Positions 1-12,017 are shown, counted from the stretch's first letter. The stretch: 64,000 bases of DNA from Spiroplasma poulsonii (GCF_009866525.1 NZ_CM020866.1:1145504-1209503), one strand, 5' to 3'. Notes: generated by a model from the sequence alone, not told the origin. Program-made: numbers and translations.

Positions 1-220
1 AAATTTTAGTAAATGTGTCATCCAGCCCTAAGTAAACATATTTGCTATCGGCTCTTATTTTATTTGGAAGAGCCATATGTTTAAAATTTTCATTTATTTC
101 AGCTAAATCAACACTACGAAAAATATTAGAAATAGTCATTGGTGAAATCTTTGAATCTTTATACTTATCAATAATATCTCGATAACGTTTACCAGAATCT
201 AATTCCTTGAGAACTTTAAT

Positions 221-1287
221 AGACTTCTTGCGATACCCTTTTTTATTAAAATATTATTATAAAATATAATTTATGAGGACATAAAAATATGAACAATAAT
301 AAATTTAATACTCTTAATGATAGAGAATGGTTAAGATTAACAGGAATAAAAAAATCCACTTTTAATAAAATGTTAGATATTTTAAAAGTTGCTGAAATAG
401 AAAAATTTAAAAAAGGTGGTAAAACTAATAAACTATCATTAGAAAATAGATTATTGATGACTTTATTATATTGACGAGAATATCAGACTTATTTTCATCT
501 TGGTAAAAGTTTTGATATTAGTGAGGCTAATTGTTATCGTAATATTAAGTGAATTGAAGATATTTTAATTAAAAACTCTGATTTTCAACAACTTGCTGGT
601 AAAAAAGCACTAATAAATGATTATTTTAATGATAAAACTATTATTATTGATGCTACCGAAACTCCAATCCAACGCCCAAAAAAAGACAAAAACAATCTTA
701 TTCTGGTAAAAAGAAAAAACACACGATCAAAACACAAGTAATTATCGAACAAGAAACCAAAAAAATTATTGCAACAAGTTTTTCGCTCGGAAAAAAACAT
801 GATTATGCTTTATTTAAAGAATCAAAAATCCCAATTTTAAAAAATACCAAATTAATAGTTGATAGTGGTTATCAAGGAATACAAAAAAATCACAATAATG
901 TTCTAATACCTACAAAGAAAACAAAGAAAAACCCTTTAAACAAAGAACAAAAGCAATATAATAGACTAGTTTCAAAAATGAGAATTATTATTGAAAATAT
1001 TTTTGCTATTCTTAAAAAATTTAAAATTATTACAGAAAAATATCGTAATCGAAGAAAAAGATTTGGTTTAAGATTTAATTTAATTGCCTCAATTTATAAT
1101 TTACAATTATTATATTTAACATAAAATATTTATTTAAAATTAAATAATTTAAATAATAAATTAATTTTTCGTTGTGGAAAAATATTAAATTTTTAAATAA
1201 AAAACATAATTAATTAAAATTATATTTTTATATTAGTATCTTTTTTACAAATATTTGCAATTTTTTAACAAGTAATGCAAGAAGTCT
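221..1287 (+). mobile_element. IS5-family element, copy 1 (1067 bp)
   Basis: The ends are inverted repeats beginning AGACTTCTTGC. A 3-bp direct repeat AAT flanks the element, which fits the ANT target duplication of the ISL2 group of IS5. Ten copies of about 1067 bp occur in this window. This one is inserted in the ISLre2-like remnant. Confidence 0.9.
289..1124 (+). CDS. IS5-family transposase (orfA/orfB, -1 frameshift)
   Basis: This is a DDE transposase for cut-and-paste movement of its own IS. With TGA as Trp the first frame runs 289-741 (150 aa). A second frame, open to 1124, carries the rest of the catalytic domain. The frames overlap around A-AAA-AAA-G at 678-685, and slipping back one base there gives a protein of about 278 aa. 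Candidate catalytic residues are D in IIIDATETP, D in IVDSGYQG and E in IIIENIF. The start is ATG after a GAGG-type ribosome site. All other copies share this layout. Assignment to IS5 is by domain pattern; the slippage is inferred. Confidence 0.85.
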
Positions 1288-1467
1288 AATATATAAATCA
1301 AAATGAATTCGTTGATATGGTTTTCTGCCCATTTCTATATCTAGTAAAAAAACAAATCTATTTCCTCCTAGTTTGCCATTTTTATTTGTTTGGATGGGTT
1401 AAAATAAATTGGACAACAATAATGTGGAGTAAGGATTATAATTAAATTAATAAATGGAGGTGTAATT

Positions 1468-1743
1468 ATGGCAAAGAATCATTATACCGATGAATTTAAA
1501 CAACAAATTGTTAGTCTTTATAAAACAGGTAAAACAGCAAAACAATTGTCCAGTGACTATCAGGTCGGTAAATCAACAGTTTGAAAATGAATTCATGAAT
1601 TCAATAATTCTGGTTCATTTAAAGCAAAAGATAATCGAAGCCCAGAAGAAAATGAACTAATTCAGCTAAGAAAAGAAATTAAACAATTACGAATGGAAAA
1701 TGATATTTTAAAGCAAGCCACACTGATAATAGGCAAAAAATAG
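1468..1743 (+). CDS. IS3 orfA, HTH DNA-binding protein
   Basis: A 91-aa orfA of the IS3 family. An N-terminal helix-turn-helix ([13 protein letters not shown], then KSTVWKWIHEF, which uses TGA as Trp) is followed by a leucine-zipper-like C-terminus ([18 protein letters not shown]). A strong site, GGAGG, lies 11 nt before the ATG. The stop overlaps an A-rich run (GGC AAA AAA TAG), where a -1 shift leads into orfB. In this family orfA alone regulates or binds the ends, and the fusion is the transposase. Confidence 0.85.
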
Positions 1744-2576
1744 TAATTATTAAAAACAACAAAGAAAAATATGCAATTACTAATTTATGCAAAACACTAA
1801 AAGTTCCTAGATCAACGTTTTATTATCAATTGAAATCAAATAATCCTAAATCAAACTATACTATTGATAATGCTGTTATCAGTATTTTCTTAAAAAGTCG
1901 TAAAAATTATGGCACAAGAAAAATTAAAGTTATGTTAGCACAACAAAATATTTTATTATCACGAATAAAAATTAGTAAAATAATGCAAAGATATAACTTA
2001 ATTTCCAATTATACAAAACTTAAATATAAACATCAAAGTAACAAAAACGCTACATACAAATATCATAATTTGTTAAATCAAGAATTTAATAATTATAAAC
2101 TACATGAAGTTGTTGTCAGTGATTTAACAAAAGTTGCTATCAATAGCAAATGATATTATGTGTGCTTTCTAATTGATTTATTTAATCGTGAAGTTATTGG
2201 TTATGATGTTAGTTCTCATAAAGATGCCAAATTAGTTGAAAATACTTTTAAAAAGCTTAGTTTTTCTTTAGATAATATTAAAATATTTCATACTGATCAA
2301 GGCAGCGAATTTAATAACAATATCATTTACAATCTTTTAACTAAAAACAATGTTGCAAAATCTTATAGTAAACCAGGCTGTCCTTATGATAATGCTGTTT
2401 CTGAATCAACCTATAAAATTTTAAAAACAGAATTAATTAAAAACAGAAAATTTAAAAATATTGAACAATTTAAATTAGAATTATTTGACTATGTTAATTG
2501 ATACAATAATGTACGAATTCACAGCAAATTAAATTATTTAACACCAATTGAATATAAAAATCTTTACTCTACATAA
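1740..2576 (+). CDS. IS3 orfB, integrase-type DDE transposase
   Basis: This frame lies -1 relative to orfA and is open for 278 codons with TGA as Trp. It has the HTH_21-type start ([10 protein letters not shown]), then the rve integrase core with D in VVSDLTKV, D in IFHTDQGS and E in DNAVSEST, and ends in the usual [14 protein letters not shown] motif. It is probably made as an orfAB fusion of about 369 aa. Unlike the two other copies in the window, it lacks a 4-bp deletion near its start, so it is the only IS3 copy here that could encode an active enzyme. Confidence 0.85.
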
Positions 2577-2606
2577 AATTTGTCCAAAAAACCCTTGCCA
2601 TTCCAA

Positions 2607-2705
2607 AAAGAAATTAATAAAGTTATGAAAATTATTAATGAGAAAACACGACCAAGTTTGGGCTGATTATCCTCCAAAGAGGTATTTTTACAAAATATTC
2701 AGTAA
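2607..2705 (+). pseudogene. IS30-family transposase, C-terminal remnant
   Basis: A 32-codon open tail ends NEKTRPSLGWLSSKEVF, the typical C-terminus of IS30 transposases (R-P-x-x-x-L-G-W-x-x-P/S-x-E-V-F). It begins directly at the right end of the IS3 copy, so everything upstream has been lost. Not functional. Confidence 0.75.
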
Positions 2706-3238
2706 TTAAATTATTAATTTTAGATTTTTAACAAAAATCATTTTTTGTGGTGCTGAAATAACTACATAATTTAAAAAAAATATTTTTTTTAAAAAAATAG
2801 TTGCATTTTTTAATAAAAGATATATTATCAAATTAATAAGGGCTAATTGTCCTACTTGCATCTTTACTTTACATAAAAAACAATTTATTTTAAATAAAAT
2901 TTTTATAAAAAATAATAAACTTTATCCAGTAAAAAAATTAAAATATATAACTTTATGAATACTTTTAACTAACAGAACTGTGCCTTCGTTTTTTTCTTCT
3001 AAAAATTAAAATTAAAATTCTTATTTTTCAATTTCAGAAATTTAATACAAAACAAACTTTAACTAAACATTTAGACACAACGAAAACATTCCTTCTATAA
3101 AATTATTTTTTGTAAATAAAAATAGTTAAAGCTATAGAGATCTCTATTTCTTATCTATTATTTTATTATATCATAGATTTAGCAGATATTTTTACTCTCA
3201 TTCAAACTATTACCGGTCTTATTACTGTTAGTTTATAA
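2706..3238. other. AT-rich non-coding stretch after the IS30 remnant
   Basis: About 530 bp with no convincing reading frame on either strand. The first part is probably the 3' end of the IS30-like element. The remainder shows only homopolymer-rich DNA. Confidence 0.5.
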
Positions 3239-3281
3239 AAAGTGAGGCTAAATTTAGAAAACTAAATTTAGCCTCACTTTA
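3239..3281. terminator. Strong bidirectional hairpin terminator
   Basis: AAGTGAGGCTAAATTTAG pairs perfectly with CTAAATTTAGCCTCACTT across a short A-rich loop, with A and T tracts outside. It probably ends the minus-strand unit starting at 4440. Confidence 0.8.
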
Positions 3282-3351
3282 TTTGTTATACGACTTTAAT
3301 ATTAAAACAAAGTTACTAAGGATAATAATAGTAAAAAAGTAAAAAGATTAA

Positions 3352-3528
3352 TTAAAATTGAAAGATTGCTTTGTGATCATGGTCGTGATGATTAAGATCA
3401 ACTCTCTTGCGATTACATTTCATTGAACAAACACCTAATTTAAAATATAAACGATCAACAAATTTTTTGATTAAAATAAATTTACAAATTTGACATTTTC
3501 TTTTTTTAAAAAATAAATTAACTCCCAT
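3352..3528 (-). CDS. Small Cys/His-rich protein, 58 aa
   Basis: The ORF has AGGAGG 10 nt upstream of ATG. Two cysteine pairs (CQIC near the start, then CSMKC) resemble a small zinc ribbon or treble clef. The C-terminus is histidine-rich (NHHDHDHK), suggesting metal binding. I do not recognise a named family. It is followed by the hairpin at 3239-3281, so it has its own terminator. Zinc binding is inferred from residues only. Confidence 0.65.
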   Translation of the reverse strand: MGVNLFFKKRKCQICKFILIKKFVDRLYFKLGVCSMKCNRKRVDLNHHDHDHKAIFQF

Positions 3529-3663
3529 ATTAATTCCTCCTTTTATTGATTTAATACAAATTTATTATTGCATAATTATTAATTAACAATTATTTTTTTA
3601 CTTTTTTAACTTCTTTTATTATACTCCTTAAAAACATTTTTATAGCATTTAACAACAAAAATA

Positions 3664-4440
3664 TTATAAATAATTATATAATTTCATATTTTTAAATTCT
3701 GTATTGATAACTTTTTTCGTTTCAGCAGTGTTTATTGAAAAAAAGACTTTATTTTCACTTTCTTTTGTAATATTTTCTGTTTCATTTTTCTTTGTTTTAA
3801 TCATCACAATAATAATCATATCGTCGCAATCATGTTTTAAAAAGAAATTATATTGATCTCAAATTGTTTCTTCAGTAATTTGATGTTGTACCATTAAATT
3901 ACCAGTATGATCATAAATACTATTAAGAAAGTAATCTTTTTTACTAGCTTGTAGTAAAGTCTGATTTTCTAATGACTTTGGATATAAATCTAAACTCTCT
4001 GAAAGTTTCGATTTTTTGATAATTTTAATGTTTTGATTAGCAATATTATATTGTTTAATTAACTTTAAAATATAGTTAAACTTAACTAAGTGATGATTAA
4101 TATTGCGAAAAATAAGTTTAATTAATTTATATTCACGAAAAGAAATATAATAATTTGGACCTTGTGTTTTATCATTTTCATCATTTAAAACAAAAATCAT
4201 TTTTGCTCTAAGATAACTTTTAAAAATAATACTATCCGGATTTAACTTCGTTTTTTTGACAAGTTTTTTAAAGCGATAATTATCTCGTTTAATTAATTGC
4301 GCTAAGTTTTTTTGATAATTTTTCATTTGAACACGAAGGGAAATTACTCCTAATAAAATTGCAGCAAGAAATGATGAAACAGCAATAAAAACTTCTCAAT
4401 AAGTTGCTAAAAATTCTCAAATATGTTCAAAAGTAATCAT
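3664..4440 (-). CDS. Membrane-anchored hypothetical protein, 258 aa
   Basis: The ORF starts at an ATG preceded by GAGGAGATG, and three TGA codons are read as Trp. An N-terminal hydrophobic segment (residues about 15-38, rich in V, A, I, L) is followed by a basic, soluble region of about 215 residues rich in K, N and I. This looks like a single-pass anchor with a cytoplasmic domain. No conserved motif was recognised, and the function is unknown. Confidence 0.65.
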
Positions 4441-4556
4441 TACATCTCCTCATTTGTTTATATTTGTAAGGTGATAATTGATACTAATTTATCTTATCAT
4501 ATTTGCTAATAAAAAGATTGTAATATATCCCTTTTTAATAATTTAACATTTTAATG

Positions 4557-5319
4557 TTAATTATTTTTTTGCAATAGTCATTTATCAAATTGTTTTAACA
4601 TTAAATGAACAAGTGGTCCAAAGGCGAAAATAAAGGCTACTGTTCCAAGATTAACATAATTTAATAAAAACTTCCCTTTTAGATCTCAACTAATTGTATT
4701 AGTTGATAATGTAATTATGATTCCGGGTAAAAAAATACAAAAATCTAAGAAAATTCGGGCATTAACAAACTTTCAGTTACTCATTTTTTGAAAATTAGTA
4801 CAAATTGAGTTATAAGGACCTAAAAAATATCAGATTTTAGTCAAATAGCATCACCAACAGCATTTAATAAAAACCCAACTAAAAAAATTCACATGCGAAT
4901 TGTATAAGGGCTATTTTTAATTTTATTTGCCACAGTTGGTGTTAAATATAATTCATGCAGTTGTAACATAAAGGGTTCTAAAAAGACAATAATTAAATCC
5001 ATAATTAGGATTGTTCATAATAAGTTAAATTCTTTTTTAGTTTTGTTATTTGATATTTTCGATAATCACTAATTACTGCAAACGTAAATGAAAATAACAT
5101 TAAAATTGCAAAGTAGATCCCTAGCACTAATCAATGGACTGTTCCGTTGGAAACAGTTGTATCTAATATTCCATCTGGATAAATCCCCTTTCATACCATT
5201 AAAACAGCATAAATCGTAAAATCAAGATGCATCACGCCAACAGCAGTTGGTAAATATAAGCTTAATCCAATTGTAAAAATATATAATCCTAATAAAAAAA
5301 GAAGATTTTAAAACCCCAT
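4557..5319 (-). pseudogene. YczE/YitT-like membrane protein, frameshifted
   Basis: Three consecutive frames on the minus strand together encode a polytopic membrane protein. A TAA follows the third codon of the only ATG, and frames change near 5012 and 4842. The third segment reads NARIFLDFCIFLPG and ends GTVAFIFAFGPLVHLMLK, which resembles the YczE/YitT family C-terminus. The total length of about 250 codons fits that family. With at least one nonsense and two frameshift lesions it is a decayed gene. The family call is tentative. Confidence 0.6.
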
Positions 5320-5442
5320 CTTTTTCAGTCTATTAGGAAAAAATGTTGTTTTTTCATAGTTTTTCCCTTTCTATTAATCATTTAAATATAGCACACTTTT
5401 TCATTATTAATTAAAAAATATTTGGAAATATTTAAAACATTT

Positions 5443-5474
5443 AAAAAAAGAAAAACAGTTGTTTTTCTTTTTTA
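5443..5474. terminator. Hairpin terminator
   Basis: AAAAAAGAAAAAC pairs with GTTTTTCTTTTTT around an AGTT loop, just downstream of the minus-strand frame ending at 5491. Confidence 0.6.
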
Positions 5475-5490
5475 GATTGGAATATTTATT

Positions 5491-6497
5491 TTATTTGTTT
5501 CAACGTTTAGCCTTATTAGTTCGTTTGCAAAACATTAGAGGTCGAAACATTACTTTTAAAAAATTACGAAAATATTTTTTTGATGAACTAATCGTTTGAT
5601 AATAATTGGGAGCATATGAAGTTTGCTGCTGGTGTTTTGCTTCTAATTGTTGTAAAAATTGTTTTTTGGTAAATTTAACCAGTTCTTTTTTTGCTGGTTG
5701 TAGCTTAGTTGTTGGTGAACCAATATTATTTTGAGAAGATAATGGTTTTTCACCTTCATTATGTTTTTTAAATGCACTTAATTCATCGGGTTCATCTTTA
5801 ATTTGACTTAAAAACGTTGGTTTTTTACTTGGATCAATTCGATTTGCAACATAACTACTATGTTTTGTTGTTTTAATATAACGTTGTCTTGGTGCATTAT
5901 CATAAATTTTATTATTTTTTAAAGTTGTCCTTTCTGATGAATTAGCTTGCAAATTGTCACTATTATTGTTTTTAGTTATCGTTGTTTACTTGCCTGGTGG
6001 ATTTTGCATGACATAAATCCCTTTTACGGGATCATAAATAATAAGTGCTGGTTGTTGTTCCCTGTTATTTTCATCAAATAAATCAATAACGGGACGATTA
6101 TCTTCCGCTTTAATAGCTAATCCATTTTGTCTTGTTAAATGTTGGTCTGTAAAACGATTAAAAGCTAATGTTTTTCCGTGCTGCTTTAAATTAGGAGCAA
6201 GTTTTGCTTTTTGCGATTGTTGGTCTTTGGTTGTTTTAAAGATATGATCATATTTACTCATCCGAAAGTTATAAATTCCCCCACGGTTTGCTTTTTTGCG
6301 GTTTCGATGTCATGTTCACGACGAGCATAATATTCTTCAATCATTTTATTTGCTGGTTCAACTTTCCCGTGGTGATTATGGCGAATTAATTTTTCCAAGG
6401 TAAAAGTATTTATTTTTTTATTAAATAATTTATCTTGCTTGTGGACTGGTTGTTGTGCTAAAGTTGTTTTTTTAAGTTCTCCTTTTGTTATGGCCAT
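5491..6497 (-). pseudogene. Unknown hydrophilic protein, split by a frameshift and a stop
   Basis: The minus strand starts at ATG 6497 with a GGAG site upstream. Frame 1 (MAITKGELKK) can be read to a TAA at 6186. A better continuation lies in another frame (ANRGGIYNFRMSKYDH) up to TAA at 5986. After that stop the same frame stays open to 5491 (ending RTNKAKRWNK). The simplest reading is one former gene of about 330 codons with a 1-nt indel in the A-run near 6290 and one nonsense codon. It could instead be three small genes. The product is very polar, rich in K, Q and N, with no domain I know. Confidence 0.5.
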
Positions 6498-6532
6498 AAT
6501 ATTCTCCTTTTTAAAATAAATCAGTTTCTATT

Positions 6533-7642
<1,110 letters not shown>

Positions 7643-7710
7643 TTTTTTCGAATCCTTCAATAATAAATATAACAATATTATATCAAAAATTATTTTTTTT
7701 AAAATAAGAG

Positions 7711-10521
7711 TTATTTTTTTTGTCCAATTCGTTGGAAACATTGTTTTAGATTATGATGTCATCAAAAATAAAGGGCATCAGTCATCACAATTACTGTTAC
7801 TGGAATCATTGCCATTGCTAAACAAGCGGGGACAAAATACCAGTTACTTTGAGTATAAACTTCTAAATCATTTAGATTTAAAACCTTGTTATTAATTCAT
7901 GGAATAAATAACATTATAATGTTTAATAACACTGCGCCAATGGCTGCAAAGATTAATGGGCGATTAATAATTGGTTTAAATTGTGCTTTTATTTTTCAAT
8001 CAGATAAGGTAACAGTATTGACAAACATACTTGGCGCACAAGTTAAAACTAGAAAAATTGATGTTCGCCCAAAATCAGACATTTGTAATTTCATTTCCAC
8101 GGTAATCATTGAATCACTACTACGTAAAAAGTCAAAAACAGTTTGATAACCATATGCTTGATAATCCTCGGCAGGGACAAAAATCATTCCAAAGTAATAT
8201 GCTCCAATACAAACAGCACTTGTTAAAATGGTAATGCGTAACATTGATCCTCAAATCTTCCGAAAGAGTGAATTTTCACCTTGTAACGGTTTTACTTGCA
8301 TTAAAGTATCGTCATTATCCCCCATTCCAATACAAATTGCCAAAATTGATTCAATTACCAAGTTCATTCATAAGATATCAGTTGCTTCGACAGGTGAAAC
8401 ATGATTAATTAAAGATAAAATAAAAATTGATAAAACATTAGCTAAGTTAACACCAATGACAAAGGTAATTGCACGACGAATTTTTTGATAAACATTACGG
8501 CCTTCATTAACTCCTTTAATAATTGTTTCAAAATTATCATCAGTTAGAATAACATCTGCTGCTTGTTTGGCAACATCAGTTCCGGTAATTCCCATTGAAA
8601 CACCAATATCAGCTTTAACTAAACCGGGAGCATCATTAACCCCATCACCAGTCATTGACACTAAATATTTTTTTTGTTGCAAAATATTGACAATGCGGAC
8701 TTTATGTTCGGGATTAACTCGGGCAAAAACCTTAATTTTATCAATGATCCGAATTAACTGTTTATCGCTCATTTCATTTAATTGTTCTGAAGAAATCACT
8801 TCATATTCAGAATAAGCTAAATCTAATTCTTTCGCAATTGCTAAGGCTGTTGTTGCATAATCACCAGTAATCATGACAACTTCAATCCCAGCAGCATGTG
8901 CTTTCTTAACAGCCTCAACTGCTGAGCGCCGAACAGGGTCAATCATTCCAACTGCTCCTAAAAAAATTAAATTATTTTCTAATGCTTCGGGGTCTTGTTC
9001 ATCATCAAAATTAGTGTTATAAGCAAACGCTAACACTCGTAATGCTTGGGTTGATAAATCATCAGCTAATCTTAATAATTCTGCTTTATGTTCATCCGTT
9101 AGTGTTAAAATTTTATTTTCAATCATAATGCGATCACAATATTGTAATAAACTATCTAATGCTCCTTTTGTAAAAGTCGTACTGACACCATCAATGACAT
9201 TTAATGTTGACATTAGTTTTCGTTCTGAATCAAACGGAACTTCATCAATCCGTTCTCATTTGTCACGCGAATCTTGTTCATCATATGCAAATAATTCAGC
9301 ATAATCAACTAATGCTAATTCGGTTGGATCACCAATTCGTTCTTTATCTTCATTAACACTATCATTACATAGCACCAGTGCTTTTAAAAATAAATCTTGG
9401 TGTTGATCATGATTAACACCTTGGTATGTTTCAGCAGTAGTTATATTATTATTCATAATGACTTTTTTTACTGTCATTTTATTTTCTGTTAAAGTCCCAG
9501 TTTTATCGGTACAAATAACATTAACACTACCTAGTGTTTCCATACTAGCTAGTTTTTTGACAATAACATTTTGTTTTGCCATTCGTTTTGTGGAAAATGA
9601 TAAGGTAATTGAAACAACAGCGGCCAATGATTCTGGAATAACCCCAATTGCTAAAGTAATGGCAACCATTAAATAGTTTGTTAAACCACTTTTATTGCCA
9701 CTAAAATATAACGCAATGAAAATAATAATTGCAATAATAAAACTTAATCCTGCAATTCAATATGAAAATTTTGTTAGTTTTTTTTCTAAATTTGTTGGAC
9801 TTTCTTCTGTTTCGTTAATAGTTGTCGCAATTTTTCCAATTTGGGTTTGTTGCCCAACTTTAATCACAACCCCAACCGCACGACCAGCCGTAATAAAAGT
9901 TGACATAAAAGCAATGTTTTTCATTTCTGCTAAAATTGTTGTTGATTCAATCGGTTTAGCTGTTTTATGAACTGGGACACTTTCACCAGTTAAAATTGCT
10001 TCATCAATAAAAACATCTGATTGTTCAATAATTTGTAATTCAGCTGGGACATATTTTCCAGCTTCTAAAATAACAATATCACCAACAGTTAACTCATGGG
10101 CGGGAATTTCTTGTTGTAGATCATTTCGAATTACAACGGCTTTTGGTTTAGAAAGCGATTTTAATGCGACCATTGATTTACGGGCTTTTACTGTTTGCAC
10201 CGTTTCTAAGATTGCATCAAGAATAACGATAACTCCAATTACCGTAAAATCAACAAAATATGCTCCTTTTAATTTTCAATTATTCCCAACTAATGGAGCA
10301 ATAACAGAAATAACTGCCGCCGCAATTAAAATTAATTGAATTGGCTCAATTAAAGCTTTTCCAAAAATAACATATCATGGCGTTACTTTTCCTTTTGGTA
10401 ACTCATTTTTACCATATTGTTTTTGACGAACGATAACTTCGTCAGTTGTTAAACCAATTTCAAAATTAGTTTGTAAAGAAGATTCTAGGTTGTTATTGTA
10501 CTGGGATATATATTCTTCCAT
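7711..10521 (-). CDS. Cation-transporting P-type ATPase (P2, Ca2+-type)
   Basis: A 936-aa intact membrane ATPase in one frame with several TGA-Trp codons. Landmarks are TGES (178-181, actuator domain), the IPES segment of helix M4 (about 295), the phosphorylated Asp in DKTGTLT (D339), ITGD (near 552) and TGDGVND (624-630, hinge). The overall shape matches PMCA/SERCA-like pumps found in mollicutes, which export Ca2+ or related cations at ATP cost. Ion specificity cannot be fixed by reading. It stands alone, with its own AT-rich upstream region. Confidence 0.9.
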
Positions 10522-10681
10522 AGTATTTAACCTTTCTGTTCATTTGCTTTAATAATTATTATACCTGAAAAATATTGATTTGACATATTAAATTTGATAT
10601 TAATTATTAATTGATAATCTGTAATTTAAAAATTATTAATAAAAAACATCACGGTTTTAAGGCATTAACCTAGTAAAAATA

Positions 10682-10712
10682 AAAAATGATTTTAATAACT
10701 TAAAATCATTTT
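10682..10712. terminator. Hairpin terminator
   Basis: AAAATGATTTTAA pairs with TTAAAATCATTTT around TAAC. It sits at the 3' end of the decayed minus-strand gene that ends at 10711. Confidence 0.65.
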
Positions 10713-11249
10713 ATAAATTTTTATGACGTTTAGTATTATTTTCTTGTTTTAATCGAAAACTAGTATAATACGGATTTTGTCATTTAATAGCGCCTTGTCC
10801 CATCCGGTTGTAAGTATGAACAGCATTTCGTAATGCGTTAATCTTTTGTTTTGTTAATTCTAACAGATTATTTTGCCGCGGAAACAAATGCGTTTTTCTA
10901 ATATTTGTAATATGAATTTGGCGTTTGTTTTTTGCTGTTTCTGTTTGTTTTTTGCTGTTTCTGTTTGTTTTCCTGTTGTTTTTGCTACTTTTTTTGTTAC
11001 TTGTTATCCTTTTGGTTTTGCAATCCGACGTGGCTTGTGCTGTTTTACAGGTTGATAATGACGATAAAGGTTAGTTTTCATATTATGTTGTTTTCGAAGT
11101 AAACCAAGAATTACTGTTTTTTGGTCAAATGTTAATTCTGTTTTCATTTTTAAAATTCGTTCAATTGAAAGAAAATTTAATTTCAAAGAATTTAAAAAAT
11201 TAAATGTTTTTAATGTTTTTGCATCTAAATTTCCATTTGTCAACATCAA
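10711..11249 (-). pseudogene. Unknown basic protein, nonsense plus tandem-repeat frameshift
   Basis: The start region reads MLTNGNLDAKTLKTF. After about 80 codons (ending RRIAKPKG) there is a TAA. Beyond it the frame continues into a 20-bp sequence present twice in tandem. If one copy is removed, the frame continues to a well-behaved C-terminus ending NTKRHKNL at 10711. The former product would be about 170 aa and strongly basic. No family was recognised. Confidence 0.6.
10931..10970. repeat. 20-bp perfect tandem duplication
   Basis: GTTTGTTTTTTGCTGTTTCT occurs twice back to back, and a partial third copy follows. As 20 is not a multiple of 3, it shifts the frame of the overlapping gene. Confidence 0.85.
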
Positions 11250-11298
11250 TAAATCCTTCCTTTGTTCTATGGTAAAATTATACCCGCTTTTCGTTAGA

Positions 11299-11756
11299 TT
11301 AAAAGTATTTTTTCATAAAAAATGTGATAACTTCTTGGTCTTGATACTGGTGTAAATTCTTTTTAATGGCACTATAATGATGTTTTTGAAAAAAGCAACA
11401 GTTGGTAAATAAGCATTAACAGTAATATCTAAAAAACCATTTGTTTGAGCAACTATTTCTAATTGTTGTAATAGTTTTTTACCAAAATATCATCCTTGAT
11501 ATTCGGGGTCAACATACAATTGAGTAATTTGATTTTGTTCCGCATGATATGATCCAAAAGCTAAAATTTTATTGTCAAAGACAATAACATAACCTTCTTC
11601 TTCACTTAGCACTTTACAAAAGTCTTCATCTTTTCATTGTTCTAAAATTGCTCTTTGTTGTAACAAACTATAATCTTCAATGCTAACTTTACTCAATGCT
11701 TTTTGGCGTAATTCTTCAATTTGGTTTTGATCTAAGATTGTTGCACGTCGAATCAT
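11299..11756 (-). pseudogene. GNAT acetyltransferase with a 1-nt frameshift
   Basis: The minus strand from ATG 11756 encodes a GNAT fold. The acetyl-CoA site region reads LYVDPEYQGWYFGKKLL (variant of Q/R-x-x-G-x-G/A) and is followed by TVAFF. The expected continuation QKHHYSAIKKNL lies in the next frame, one T short in a T-run near 11386, and ends at 11299. The intended length is 152 aa. The lesion is a homopolymer indel, so sequencing error is possible. The substrate is unknown. Confidence 0.7.
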
Positions 11757-11844
11757 TATTGTTTACTCCTTATTGATTATTTTTGTTTATCAGATTTTGT
11801 TCTTAATAATCATAACACAAAATTGCTTAATAACTAAATCATAA

Positions 11845-11876
11845 AAAAAATAGTTCCTGGTTAGGAACTATTTTTT
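11845..11876. terminator. rpmG terminator
   Basis: AAAAAATAGTTCCT and AGGAACTATTTTTT form a strong hairpin around GGTT. It includes the rpmG stop codon. Confidence 0.8.
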
Positions 11877-12017
11877 TTCTTTATGTAAAGTATGTTGGTT
11901 ACATTTTGAACAATATTTTTTTACTTCTAACTTTTCTTGTTGTTTCTTTTTATCACGTTTTGCAATATAGTTTTCTTCTTTACATTGATCACAACGCAAA
12001 ATTATTCCTTCACGCAT
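11868..12017 (-). CDS. rpmG: 50S ribosomal protein L33
   Basis: A 49-aa protein with the L33 pattern: an N-terminal strand ([12 protein letters not shown]), a central basic stretch, [16 protein letters not shown] at the end and two CxxC pairs (zinc-binding type). The start ATG has a nearby purine-rich site. It is a monocistron closed by its own terminator, which overlaps the stop codon. Confidence 0.93.
   Translation of the reverse strand: MREGIILRCDQCKEENYIAKRDKKKQQEKLEVKKYCSKCNQHTLHKEKK

Larger units (their letters stand above)
1..1390 (-). pseudogene. ISLre2/UPF0236-like transposase remnant, interrupted by an IS5 copy
   Basis: When the IS5 element at 221-1287 and one copy of its AAT target duplication are removed, the minus strand reads through without a stop from 1390 to the window edge. 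Visible stretches are GRKPYQRIHFDLY before the insertion and GKRYRDIIDKYKDSKISP then YVYLGLDDTF after it. This pattern resembles the UPF0236 transposases of ISLre2-type elements, which are common in Spiroplasma; that assignment is from memory of the family. The 5' part is missing, because the frame stops at the left end of the IS3 copy at 1391, and the 3' part lies outside the window. It is certainly inactive here. Confidence 0.6.
1391..2605 (+). mobile_element. IS3-family element (IS150-like), copy 1 (1215 bp)
   Basis: The ends are imperfect inverted repeats, with TGGATGGG at the left, CCATTCCA at the right and a shared TTGGACAA block inside. It carries overlapping orfA and orfB, both open, so this copy looks complete. 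No clear target duplication is visible. The element joins an ISLre2-like remnant on the left to an IS30 remnant on the right, which suggests a deletion or rearrangement next to it. Confidence 0.88.

Noticed and set aside
289-474. A repeated 61-aa stand-alone protein (seen nine times)
   Set aside because: It is only the start of the IS5 transposase, cut at a TGA that encodes Trp.
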